A stretch of 13,869 nt of DNA from the NCBI GenBank assembly GCA_016844565.1, contig JAENJB010000013.1:1-13869 (forward strand), read 5' to 3'. Made by a program: the position numbers and the translations under genes. Shown one piece after another: positions 6,684-13,707 of this stretch. This stretch comes from Dehalococcoidia bacterium. GTDB lineage: Bacteria; Chloroflexota; Dehalococcoidia; JAENJB01. Each line of letters opens with the position of its first letter. Positions within the stretch are counted from its first letter, which is position 1. A model generated the notes under the pieces. It ran no database searches, was not told where the DNA came from, and was given only the letters and a program-made list of their open reading frames with translations.

Positions 6684-7409
6684 TCAGCGCGGCGGCTCTG
6701 CCGCCGGCTCGGGCTTCGGCTCCGGCTTGTGGGGGGCGCTGGCCACGACGCCGTATTCCAGCGGGTGCTCTTTCAAGGCCCTTTCCCGTGATATCTTGCC
6801 GGTGAAAATGCTGGTATCCGCCGGGAACCTGTCCGGGGCAAGGTGGGCCCCGTAGAGGTGCCAGACGACTATGGTGAGGACGGCCAGCAGGGCTTCCCAG
6901 GTGTGGGCCTCTTTGGCGGCGGCCACCAGCTCGCCGGGCAGCAGCCGGGTGATGAGGATGGGGAACATCAGTACGGCGCCGGTGGCAATCATGACTCCGC
7001 CACCGAAGAGGATGCCCCAGTACTCGAACTTCTGCCGGTAGTCATAGCGGTCATGCTGGGGGTACTCGCGGGTGGTCCCCAAACAGTAGCGCAGGGTGAC
7101 GATGGCGTCCCGGACGTCTTTCAAGTTGAACAACATGGTAGGTCTGACCTTCCTGGCCAGGACAAGATAGGTTACATGCACCAGGTGGTAGGCGGTGCTG
7201 GCGGCAAACAACACTCCTACAATGCGATGAATCAGCCGGGTGATATCTATTCCGCCCAGGGTGAGGATGATCCATTGCGCCCAGGATGAGCCGGAGTACT
7301 TCTGAGGCAGACCGGTGAGCACCAGCAGGGTGAAAAGGACCATCACCGTGATGTGTTCAATTCTCTGACCGAGGTTGAACCGGACAAAGTATGCCTCTTT
7401 CTCCGTCAT
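6684..7409 (-). CDS. Four-helix cytochrome b (cytochrome b561 / formate dehydrogenase gamma-like)
   Basis: A 241-residue di-heme-type membrane cytochrome b that would pass electrons between the quinone pool and the adjacent multiheme cytochrome c. Helices lie at about 17-36, 58-83, 130-155 and 170-190. Candidate heme ligands are H19 (QRIEH), H61 (LIHR), H75 or H78 (AYHLVH), H169 (EAHTWE) and H184 or H189 (VVWHLYGAH). The segment KEHPLEYG near 213-220 is common in this family. A proline/glutamate tail follows to the end. The ATG at 7407-7409 has AAGGGGG 5 bases upstream. The gene is 30 nt downstream of the nonaheme cytochrome, in the same operon. Family identity is firm; the direction of electron flow is inferred. 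Confidence 0.88.
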   Translation of the reverse strand: MTEKEAYFVRFNLGQRIEHITVMVLFTLLVLTGLPQKYSGSSWAQWIILTLGGIDITRLIHRIVGVLFAASTAYHLVHVTYLVLARKVRPTMLFNLKDVRDAIVTLRYCLGTTREYPQHDRYDYRQKFEYWGILFGGGVMIATGAVLMFPILITRLLPGELVAAAKEAHTWEALLAVLTIVVWHLYGAHLAPDRFPADTSIFTGKISRERALKEHPLEYGVVASAPHKPEPKPEPAAEPPR

Positions 7410-7439
7410 GTCGTCCCCCTTCGAGCTAACCTCTCGGTG

Positions 7440-8576
7440 TTACTTGCCTCTCAATGCCCGCCAGATATCCAGAAGAATGTGCAGGGAAAGCCCGCCGATT
7501 ACGAACGGTATGATGATGCTGTATGAGAGCTTCACGACGTAGACCAGAGGGCTCTTGTCGATGGATGGTTGGTAGTGGGAGAGCCATGCTTCGGGAAAGT
7601 TCTCGGTGGCATCCGGATGACACTGCTGACAGGTCTTCAATAGATTGGCTTTCATGACCGGGGAGTTGGGGGCGTCGGTGGAGGTGATGTCGTGAATGCC
7701 GTGACAGTCGGTGCAGGTTGCCGTGATCCGCGATGGCTGAGCCCCTCCCTCCTGCTTCTGATAGAGGGAAATGCTCACGCCGTGGTAGTCCTGGAGATAG
7801 GTCTTCGTAACCTGGTCGGAGATGCCGTATTTCTTCATCAGGTTGCTGTTGCTGTGACACCGGGCGCAGAGGGCGGGAGTCTCCAGCCGGAATGAAACCG
7901 TCCTGGGGTCATGAATATTGTGAGAACCGTGGCAGTCGGTGCATACAGGTACATCCCCGTTGGCCTCTCCCACCAGGGCCTTGCCGTGAACACTGGATGT
8001 ATAGGCCTTATAAACGGACGAGTGGCAGGCGGAGCACGTCTGAGAGATCTGCGCCCTGGGCTTGTCGGGAGTGGTGACGTTGTGGGCCCCGTGGCAGTCG
8101 GTGCAGAGCGGTGCGATGGGATTGCCTCCCGAAAGCTGCTCATAGTGAATGCTGTCGAGGGTCTTGGTGTAGTTGGCGAAATGACAGCTCTTGCAGACTT
8201 CGTACTGGGCCACGGAATAGTCCCGGCGGGTCTGCACCCGCACCGGTGCATGGGGAACGGTGGAATACGACCGGTGGCAGTCGGAACAGGCCAGCCGTCC
8301 CCCGTGGACCGAGCCGGCAAAGGCGGCAGCATCCACGGAGACACGGAGATTGTCCCCGCCGGGCAGCTTCATGCTCAAGTCCTGGGTGCCATGGCAGGCC
8401 AGGCAAGGCTCATCGCTCTGGACCTGTTGCGACTCCGAGGCTCCTCTGGCATTCTCAGGGAGCAATGCCAGGGCTGCCATCAGGCCTATCGCCAGCCCGA
8501 GGGCAGCCACTGTAGAGAGCCCCAGCTTTAGTGCGAGGCTTCTCAGCCATCGGCGTTGGGCTATATCATCTTTCAT
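7440..8576 (-). CDS. Membrane-anchored nonaheme cytochrome c
   Basis: A 378-residue exported multiheme cytochrome c. An N-terminal signal-anchor (about 14-40) precedes nine CXXCH motifs whose first cysteines are at residues 58, 97, 128, 158, 181, 212, 237, 288 and 316. A C-terminal helix at about 345-370 tethers the protein so that the hemes sit outside the membrane. Several extra histidines (for example HGAH, HGSH, HGIH) can act as distal ligands. The arrangement recalls NapC/NrfH-partnered and octaheme reductase-like cytochromes, but no catalytic CXXCK or similar site is seen, so it is more likely an electron carrier. The frame also has an ATG five codons upstream (8589-8591). The ATG at 8574-8576 is preferred because GAGG stands 6 bases before it. 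The cytochrome b gene follows. Confidence 0.92.
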   Translation of the reverse strand: MKDDIAQRRWLRSLALKLGLSTVAALGLAIGLMAALALLPENARGASESQQVQSDEPCLACHGTQDLSMKLPGGDNLRVSVDAAAFAGSVHGGRLACSDCHRSYSTVPHAPVRVQTRRDYSVAQYEVCKSCHFANYTKTLDSIHYEQLSGGNPIAPLCTDCHGAHNVTTPDKPRAQISQTCSACHSSVYKAYTSSVHGKALVGEANGDVPVCTDCHGSHNIHDPRTVSFRLETPALCARCHSNSNLMKKYGISDQVTKTYLQDYHGVSISLYQKQEGGAQPSRITATCTDCHGIHDITSTDAPNSPVMKANLLKTCQQCHPDATENFPEAWLSHYQPSIDKSPLVYVVKLSYSIIIPFVIGGLSLHILLDIWRALRGK

Positions 8577-8653
8577 TCCTTCCCTCGTCATACGCTCGTG
8601 GGATTCCGTTATCAGATGAACACGGCCCTTGCTCTAGTGGTGTTTCTCGAATT

Positions 8654-8732
8654 CCGTTCGCCCTGAGCTTGTCGAAAGGCGAATCCCGATTGCATCGGGA
8701 CCGTTGTGGTTCGACAGGCTCACCACGAACGG
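8654..8732. repeat. Nested inverted repeat (CCGTTCG type)
   Basis: Outer arms CCGTTCG (8654-8660) and CGAACGG (8726-8732) enclose TGAGCTTGTCGAA (8664-8676) and TTCGACAGGCTCA (8710-8722, one mismatch). In the centre sits the hairpin TCCCGAT-TGC-ATCGGGA (8684-8700), also seen at 6628-6644. It occupies most of the 206-bp gap upstream of the cytochrome c gene. No clear promoter was recognised in the rest of that gap. Confidence 0.82.
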
Positions 8733-8782
8733 ATACCTGGTTGACCAGAGTCTGGTCGCGACGAAGCGTTGGAGACACCACA

Positions 8783-9232
8783 CTAGCTCTTCTCCTGGTC
8801 CCTGCGGCGGGCCTTGACCTCTTCCTCGAGATCGGTCAGCCCGTCCTCTGTCCTTTCCGGTGCCGCCTTCGCGGGAGCTTCAGCCCGTCTCGGCCGGGCG
8901 GTCCTTCGAGTGAGCTGGGCAATTCCCGGCGCCCAGGTCGGAATGGCAACCATGTGGGTGACGGCGTGGCCGCCCGCCTTGGCCCCCTGCCAACTTCGCT
9001 GTCCCAGGAACGCGGCCACCGTTGCGAAGCCGATGAAAGGAAGGAACATGACGTAGGCCGCTCCGGCCAGAGGCCCCAGTAGCAACATCAGGGGGAGGGG
9101 GGCCCTTATGAAGCGCTGCTCAGCACCCCCGGGCAGGAAGACGCCCTGCTGAGGGATGGAGGCCAGCTCACCAGTGGTCACGCTCCAATAGGTCCCGGCT
9201 TTGACCTTCTCACCGCCTTTATGTCCAAACAT
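8783..9232 (-). CDS. Small membrane protein of unknown function (paralogue of the gene at 13708)
   Basis: I do not recognise a named family. The 149 residues comprise a polar N-terminus with KAGTYWSVTTGELASIPQQG (11-30) and a long hydrophobic stretch with LLGPLAGAAYVMFLPFIGFA (51-70) that makes one or two membrane passes. An aromatic/glycine linker and a highly charged tail (about 109-149) with a possible short coiled coil (DLEEEVKARRR) follow. The ATG at 9230-9232 is chosen over an upstream GTG because AAGGAGGTG, almost a perfect anti-16S match, stands at ideal distance. The hydrophobic core matches that of the gene starting at 13708 (LGPxxGxxYVxxLPxIxF). Neighbours are the cytochrome operon downstream and the two-component system upstream, so a role in the same redox locus is plausible but unproven. 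Confidence 0.85.
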   Translation of the reverse strand: MFGHKGGEKVKAGTYWSVTTGELASIPQQGVFLPGGAEQRFIRAPLPLMLLLGPLAGAAYVMFLPFIGFATVAAFLGQRSWQGAKAGGHAVTHMVAIPTWAPGIAQLTRRTARPRRAEAPAKAAPERTEDGLTDLEEEVKARRRDQEKS

Positions 9233-9303
9233 TTGAGCACCTCCTTCTCTGTTGGTTCCTGACTCTTTCCATTTACAGTGTAAGGCCACGCGCGCTCGCG
9301 GAG

Positions 9304-9323
9304 AATAGGGAAAGATACCTATT
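9304..9323. promoter_or_regulatory. Short dyad, possible operator
   Basis: AATAGG (9304-9309) and CCTATT (9318-9323) form a perfect six-base dyad with an 8-base spacer. It lies about 70 bases upstream of the 149-residue membrane protein gene, in the 220-bp gap after the response regulator. It is short enough to be chance. No other feature was recognised in this gap. Confidence 0.25.
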
Positions 9324-9452
9324 GCAGAGAAGAAAACGCTCTAAATTGTCTTCAGACAGTATCTACTTCTCTGACCTGGCCGTTTCTTCCTTTAACGGAC
9401 AATTCATGAAGGGGTGAGGGAAGGGGGTCAAGGGGATAGGTTCAGGCAGACC

Positions 9453-10115
9453 CTATATTTCGGGCTGCACCTGGATAAGTCCCTGGCGAATAGCGTACCT
9501 GATAAGATCGGTGCGGTTGTGTATGCCCAGCTTCTCCATAAGGTTGCTCCGGTGCGCCATGACCGTCTTGACGCTCAGCCCCAGCAGCCCGGCGATATCC
9601 TTATTGCTGTGTCCCTCGGCCACCAGCTTCAAGACCTCCTTCTCCCTATCGCTGAGGGTATCGTAGATCTTCTCGTCGCCGGTCTCCGACTTCCGCAGGT
9701 AGTCTTCAATCAACTTGTCGGCAACGAGGGGATGAATGAAACGGCCGCCTTGACGGACCGAACGGATGGCTGAGACCAGTTCACTGCCCACCGCTTTCTT
9801 GAGGACATAGCCGGCGGCGCCAGCTTTGAGGAAACGCAGCAGGTATTCCTTGTTGTCATACTGGGTCAGTACCAGGACCTTGCTCTGTGGGCTTGCCTTG
9901 CGAATCTCCATTGTGGCCTCGAGGCCGCCCAACCCGGGCATGGCAATGTCCATAAGCACCACTTCAGGACTCAGGTCCCGGGTCTTATCAATAGCTTCCC
10001 TCCCGTCGCTTGCTTCGCCGACCACCTCAATGTCGGCGTACATAGCGAGGAGGGCACGCACGCCCTCACGCAGGATGGCGTGGTCATCCGCGATGAGCAC
10101 CCGTATCTTATCCAT
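9453..10115 (-). CDS. NarL/FixJ-family response regulator
   Basis: A 220-residue transcriptional response regulator. The receiver domain has D10 and D11, phospho-acceptor D56 in LMDIAMPG, T84 in LVLTQYD and K106 in YVLKKA. A linker leads to a LuxR-type helix-turn-helix (about 152-212) with LSDREKEVLKLVAEGHSNKD (154-173) and VKTVMAHRSNLMEKLG (182-197). Phosphorylation by the adjacent kinase should trigger DNA binding. The ATG (10113-10115) lies inside the 3' end of the kinase gene with an 8-nt overlap and an AGGAGG 7 bases upstream, so the pair is translationally coupled. Candidate targets are the neighbouring membrane protein and cytochrome genes, by proximity only. Confidence 0.96.
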   Translation of the reverse strand: MDKIRVLIADDHAILREGVRALLAMYADIEVVGEASDGREAIDKTRDLSPEVVLMDIAMPGLGGLEATMEIRKASPQSKVLVLTQYDNKEYLLRFLKAGAAGYVLKKAVGSELVSAIRSVRQGGRFIHPLVADKLIEDYLRKSETGDEKIYDTLSDREKEVLKLVAEGHSNKDIAGLLGLSVKTVMAHRSNLMEKLGIHNRTDLIRYAIRQGLIQVQPEI

Positions 10116-12486
10116 GGGGCGCCTCCTCCGACCTGAAGGGCACTTCCATCGTGAGATGGGTGCCGCTCCCGGTTTCCGATTGAATGGTCAGGGTCCCATC
10201 GAGCAGGGCAATCCGCTCCCGCATTCCTGCCAGGCCGAGTCCCTGCCCCTGTCCCGAGAGCTTGGTCGCCGCCTCGACATCGAATCCCTTTCCATCGTCC
10301 TCTATCTCAATAGCCAGCGAGGAGTCTTTGAAGTGCACTTCGATCAATACATTCTCCGCTCCGGCGTGTCGCGCGATGTTGTTGATAGCCTCTTGGACCG
10401 CTCTGAATAGAGCGGTTTCTGTTTGGCCGGGCAGTCTTCTTTCCGTGCCGCTGCTTTCGAACCCCACCTTCACTCCCGTCCCTTCCAGCCTGCTCCCGGC
10501 ATACCATTCTATGGCCGACACCAGGCCGAGGTCGTCCAGGACCGAGGGGCGAAGGTAGTAAATCATCTGGTGTACGCCGTCCAGCGCCTTAGCCGCCAGC
10601 GACTTCATACCAGCCAGCTTGTCTCTCAGCGGCTCAGATCCCGAAGAGGTCATCATCTCCGCGGTATCCACGCCTACCATCAAGGCCGCGAGGTACTGGC
10701 TCGTGTCGTCATGCAGGTCTCGGGCGATGCGCTTGCGCTCGTCCTCTTGTGCCGTGATTACCTTCCGCAGCAGCTCCCCCCGGAGGGTTTCCTTGCGCTG
10801 AAGCTCCTCGTAGAGGGTGGCGTTCTCGATGGCCAGCGCGGCCTGGGCCGCGAAGGCGGACAGGAGGCGAAGGTCGAGCGGCGAGAAGGCGTTGGAACGG
10901 CTCAGGCTGACCAGGATGAGGCTGCCGAGGGTCTTCTCCTTGGACCTCAGCGGGACGCAGATGGCGCTTTGAGGCTGGGCGCCGGAGCGGGCCCTGAAGA
11001 GCCAGGTCATGTTCCCGGGGGCGGCATCTGAGATGCCCCGCGAGACCTCCTCCGGCGTGGAGTACAGCATGGCCTCCCCGGTGGCGAAGACCTTGCCCAC
11101 TATGGCTTCCCCGGGGCTGAGCCTCACCCGGGAAAGCGCTTCGAGGTCATAGCCTAGGGACGACCTGGCCACCAGCTTGCCCGCGTCGGGGTCGTAGAGG
11201 AGCAGAGCGCCGGCATCGGCCCCCTCCAGGGTTTTCATGGCGGTCTCGATGATGCTTCTAAGTAAGGTGTCCAGGTCGAGGGTGAGGAGCGCTAGTGCCT
11301 GGGAGGTCTGCACCAGGGCTGCCAGCTCTTTTGTCCTGTCTGCCGCTCGCTTCTCTAACTCCCGGTTCAGCCTGTCTAACTCCTCGTGCGACTGTCTCAG
11401 CTTCTCTCTCATCTCATCCAGAGACCGGGAGAGCAGGCCAAGCTCGTCCCTTCCCTGGCTGGGGATGGGCTCGATGAGATTGCCTGAAGATATCCGGCGA
11501 GCGGCATCAATCAGCACCACTATGGGCCTCACCACGCTCCTGGCGGTCCCCCAGGCCATACCCAGTGAGATGCCCAGCAGGACCAGACCCATGATGACGA
11601 AACTCCGTTCGAGGTTCCGCGCTGGCCCCAGCGCCTCTCTCTCCGATTGCCGGATGCTGATTCCCCAGGGGAAGGTAGGGAGGGGAGCGAATGCCAGCAC
11701 CTCCGTTTCCCTGAGTTCCTGCTCGGCTTCCGTATGGCAGCTATGGCACGTCCCGCTGGTCTCCTTGCGTCGCTTGATGAGGTCAGCCAGGATATTGCCG
11801 TGGTCGCTCTCCCGCAGCACCCGCTCGAGCTTGCTGCTGGCTATCACCACGCCGTTGCCGTCCACCACCTCTATGTATCCCGTCTGCCCGAGGCTGAGTA
11901 CGGGGAGCGTCTTCAGCAGGCTGGCGCTGCTGAGGTCTATGTTCCCCACGGCTATGCCAACTATCTCTCCCGCTCGGTTACGCAACGGGGCCATGGCCGA
12001 TACCACGGCCTTGCCGGAGGGTTCGACAAAGACGCTGGAGAAACCGGCCCTGCCGGTTTCCAGGGCCCGGCGCACATGAGGGAGGCCATCCAGACCGGGG
12101 GTCGTGATCTGCAAGCTATTTGGCTCCGCCCAGAGCACGGCGCCTCCCTTGCCGAAAAGCAGTACTCCGTCGTTGAAGATGGAGTAAAGGTAGGCGTCAT
12201 GGATAGCCCTCTTCTCAGGCTCCAGGTCACGGTCTTCGAGGTCTATACCGGGGACGAAGGCGATGTCCTCAAGGCGTTTGAGGTTCTGCTGAAGTACATA
12301 TTCCAGGTGGCCCGCGGTGGTGCGCGCCACGGCGAGGCGTTCCTGGAGGGTGCGGCCTATGCTCTCACGGACGGCCAGAAAGGCGGAGATGCCGAACCCC
12401 ACCAGCACCACCACCATGCCACCTACCACGAGGAGGACTATCCTTCTTTGCAGACTCGCCCGGGGAGGAGAAGCATAGACTGGCAT
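10108..12486 (-). CDS. Sensor histidine kinase (NarX/DegS-like) with a CXXCH motif in its sensor domain
   Basis: A 792-residue membrane kinase of the HisKA_3 class. In order: helix 1 (about 14-39), a dCache-like extracytoplasmic domain (about 40-290), helix 2 (about 295-315), HAMP (about 315-370), a coiled segment, GAF (about 392-555), the dimerisation domain with ERKRIARDLHDD (phospho-acceptor H592) and an ATPase domain (about 690-786). The ATPase domain has the N-box AINNIARH, DDGKGF and GLGLAGMRER. The sensor domain contains CHSCH (247-251), a standard c-type heme attachment site, just before the second helix. The frame is open to a GTG eleven codons upstream. The ATG at 12484-12486 is preferred because AGGGG precedes it closely. 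Signal identity is inferred: heme redox state or a gas, with possible further input at the GAF. Confidence 0.95.
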   Translation of the reverse strand: MPVYASPPRASLQRRIVLLVVGGMVVVLVGFGISAFLAVRESIGRTLQERLAVARTTAGHLEYVLQQNLKRLEDIAFVPGIDLEDRDLEPEKRAIHDAYLYSIFNDGVLLFGKGGAVLWAEPNSLQITTPGLDGLPHVRRALETGRAGFSSVFVEPSGKAVVSAMAPLRNRAGEIVGIAVGNIDLSSASLLKTLPVLSLGQTGYIEVVDGNGVVIASSKLERVLRESDHGNILADLIKRRKETSGTCHSCHTEAEQELRETEVLAFAPLPTFPWGISIRQSEREALGPARNLERSFVIMGLVLLGISLGMAWGTARSVVRPIVVLIDAARRISSGNLIEPIPSQGRDELGLLSRSLDEMREKLRQSHEELDRLNRELEKRAADRTKELAALVQTSQALALLTLDLDTLLRSIIETAMKTLEGADAGALLLYDPDAGKLVARSSLGYDLEALSRVRLSPGEAIVGKVFATGEAMLYSTPEEVSRGISDAAPGNMTWLFRARSGAQPQSAICVPLRSKEKTLGSLILVSLSRSNAFSPLDLRLLSAFAAQAALAIENATLYEELQRKETLRGELLRKVITAQEDERKRIARDLHDDTSQYLAALMVGVDTAEMMTSSGSEPLRDKLAGMKSLAAKALDGVHQMIYYLRPSVLDDLGLVSAIEWYAGSRLEGTGVKVGFESSGTERRLPGQTETALFRAVQEAINNIARHAGAENVLIEVHFKDSSLAIEIEDDGKGFDVEAATKLSGQGQGLGLAGMRERIALLDGTLTIQSETGSGTHLTMEVPFRSEEAPHG

Positions 12487-12679
12487 CGATCCCCTGCCTT
12501 TACACGGAGATTCTAACACAACAGGAGGGCTCCCTGTTATTCACGCGAATTATGCGCCATCGGTACTAATGCCCTGGTATGGGGCGAGTCCATCCCTTCG
12601 ACTGTCCGAAACAGCACTCCCGGACGATGTCGTTCCTTCCTGATGTTGTCATACTGTAATCAGGAGGAATGAAGAGGAA
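12487..12679. other. Divergent intergenic region between kinase and small membrane protein genes
   Basis: This 193-bp stretch separates the minus-strand kinase from the plus-strand cysteine-rich genes and must hold promoters for both if they are independently transcribed. A TAGAAT box near the kinase start is the only -10-like element noticed, and it lacks a convincing -35. No other structure was recognised. Confidence 0.4.
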
Positions 12680-13021
12680 ATGGTCTGGTTGGAAGGCTCG
12701 ATATCTAGCGCGATTGCCGTCTTCATCGTGCTTGGCGCGCCGGTTTTCCTCCTCTACGCCATCGGCTTGCGGGTTTATGAAGGAGGCCATCGAAAGTGGT
12801 TCAGCGGGGGTCCAAGGAGGGAGGCGACCGGGAGAGGCGGACCGAAGCGGGCCGTGCCACAGCGCCGATGCTGGGAGGTGAAGCATTGCCCGCTCGATGC
12901 CAGGGACAGTTGTCCGGCCGCCAGGTATCTGGACCTGCCTTGCTGGCAGGCGGTGAAGGCGACCTTGGGCGGGCGGGTCAAGGATGAATGCCCGCAATGC
13001 CGGATGTTCCTCTCCTGCTAG
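12680..13021 (+). CDS. Small membrane protein with a six-cysteine 'CW' domain (copy 1)
   Basis: A 113-residue protein: one N-terminal helix (about 8-31), a basic linker (about 35-63), and a compact cysteine domain. The domain starts RRCWEVKHC (62-70), then has CPA at 78, PCWQA at 87-91 and CPQC at 104-107. A final Cys113 is unique to this copy. Cysteines 64, 70, 78, 88, 104 and 107 match those of the gene at 13305, and the two CW pairs resemble the 'two-CW' small-domain proteins. Positive charges after the helix place the domain in the cytoplasm. Metal or iron-sulphur binding is likely by pattern but unproven. ATG at 12680 is preceded by AGGAGG (12662-12667) and GAGG. First gene divergent from the sensor kinase. 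Confidence 0.84.
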   Translation: MVWLEGSISSAIAVFIVLGAPVFLLYAIGLRVYEGGHRKWFSGGPRREATGRGGPKRAVPQRRCWEVKHCPLDARDSCPAARYLDLPCWQAVKATLGGRVKDECPQCRMFLSC

Positions 13022-13077
13022 TCCGAATGCATGGATGTTCCGGATGGGCCGGGTGGCCGTCACGTGAGACACTAGAG

Positions 13078-13442
13078 GGAAGGAGGCAGAGACCATGGGT
13101 ACTGCGATTGTTGTGGGGCTGGTAACACTGGTCCTGGTGGTTGCGGGTTTCCTGGTATACGGGCTGGGTCTCGCCGCGCTCCGGTTGCTCAGGTTCTGGG
13201 AAGGGGCATACAGATGGCTGGTGACGCCCTAGTCCGCGCTCAGAATGTCTCGGGCTAACCGGATGAACGTAGGATGGGATGCCTGAAGGAAGGAGGTAGA
13301 GACCGTGGGCACTGCGATTCTTGTGGGGGCGGGAGTATTCGCTCTGATGGTCGCGGGCTTCCTGGTGTACGGCCTGTACCTCGGCGCACTGGGTTTGGCG
13401 AGGGCGTCAGGCCAGGCCTACAGGTGGCTAGTGACGCCCCGG
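13078..13442 (+). repeat. Imperfect tandem duplication, 210-bp offset
   Basis: Bases 13078-13232 and 13288-13442 align throughout at a constant offset of 210. The alignment covers the ribosome-binding site (GGAAGGAGG), start codon region (GAGACC then ATG or GTG), the membrane-helix coding part and the codons for YRWLVTP. The similarity stops where copy 1 of the unit has a TAG and copy 2 continues into the cysteine domain. Confidence 0.8.
13095..13232 (+). CDS. Truncated 45-residue paralogue: membrane helix only, no cysteine domain
   Basis: The 45 residues (MGTAIVVGLVTLVLVVAGFL at the start, YRWLVTP at the end) match the first 45 residues of the gene at 13305. An intact AGGAGG stands 8-9 bases before the ATG. 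The TAG comes exactly where the paralogue reads on into its linker and cysteine domain, and the DNA after the stop does not encode any such domain. So this is either a decayed tandem copy or a functional single-helix micropeptide. The conserved start signals and clean domain-boundary end leave both open. Confidence 0.6.
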   Translation: MGTAIVVGLVTLVLVVAGFLVYGLGLAALRLLRFWEGAYRWLVTP

Positions 13443-13658
13443 CCGAATGGAGAGCCATCTGCGGAAGGCTCGCCCGCGATTAAGTGTTGGGAACTGAGAC
13501 GGTGCTCGTCAGAGGCCAGGGGTAACTGTCCGGCCTATCGTAACAAGGCGGTGCCCTGCTGGCAAGCCTGGATAGAGGCGAGCACGCCAAGAAGGGTGAA
13601 GGCTGACTGCCTTGGTTGCACGTTGTTCAGTCTGCCTCAGATGGTGGCTGAGGCATAG
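13305..13658 (+). CDS. Small membrane protein with a six-cysteine 'CW' domain (copy 2)
   Basis: A 117-residue protein with one helix (about 5-30), a short amphipathic stretch ending YRWLVTP (39-45), a proline-rich linker, and a cysteine domain. The domain has KCWELRRC (60-67), NCPAY (74-78), VPCWQAW (83-89), RVKADC (97-102) and CLGC (102-105). Cysteine spacings (5, 7, 9, 16, 2 residues) nearly equal those of the gene at 12680 (5, 7, 9, 15, 2). The start is GTG with AGGAGG 8-9 bases before it. It is the intact partner of the truncated tandem copy just upstream. Function unknown; a metal-binding or redox role is suggested by the cysteines and by the neighbouring heme-motif sensor kinase. Confidence 0.87.
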   Translation: MGTAILVGAGVFALMVAGFLVYGLYLGALGLARASGQAYRWLVTPRPNGEPSAEGSPAIKCWELRRCSSEARGNCPAYRNKAVPCWQAWIEASTPRRVKADCLGCTLFSLPQMVAEA

Positions 13659-13707
13659 CTACCGCATGGGGCTCGTGACACAGGAAAATACGTTTAGGAG
13701 CTTATGA

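Noticed and set aside
6385..6855. Plus-strand open frame across the intergenic repeat at 6468-6587
   Set aside because: Its sequence simply translates the nested palindrome and the antisense of the cytochrome b end.
11647..12516. Plus-strand open frame (289 codons) opposite the sensor kinase
   Set aside because: It is antisense to the kinase's sensor domain and has no recognisable domain.
12520..12540. Hairpin-like ACAGG/CCTGT upstream of the kinase as a terminator or operator
   Set aside because: The stem is only five pairs before mismatches and has no T-run on either strand.
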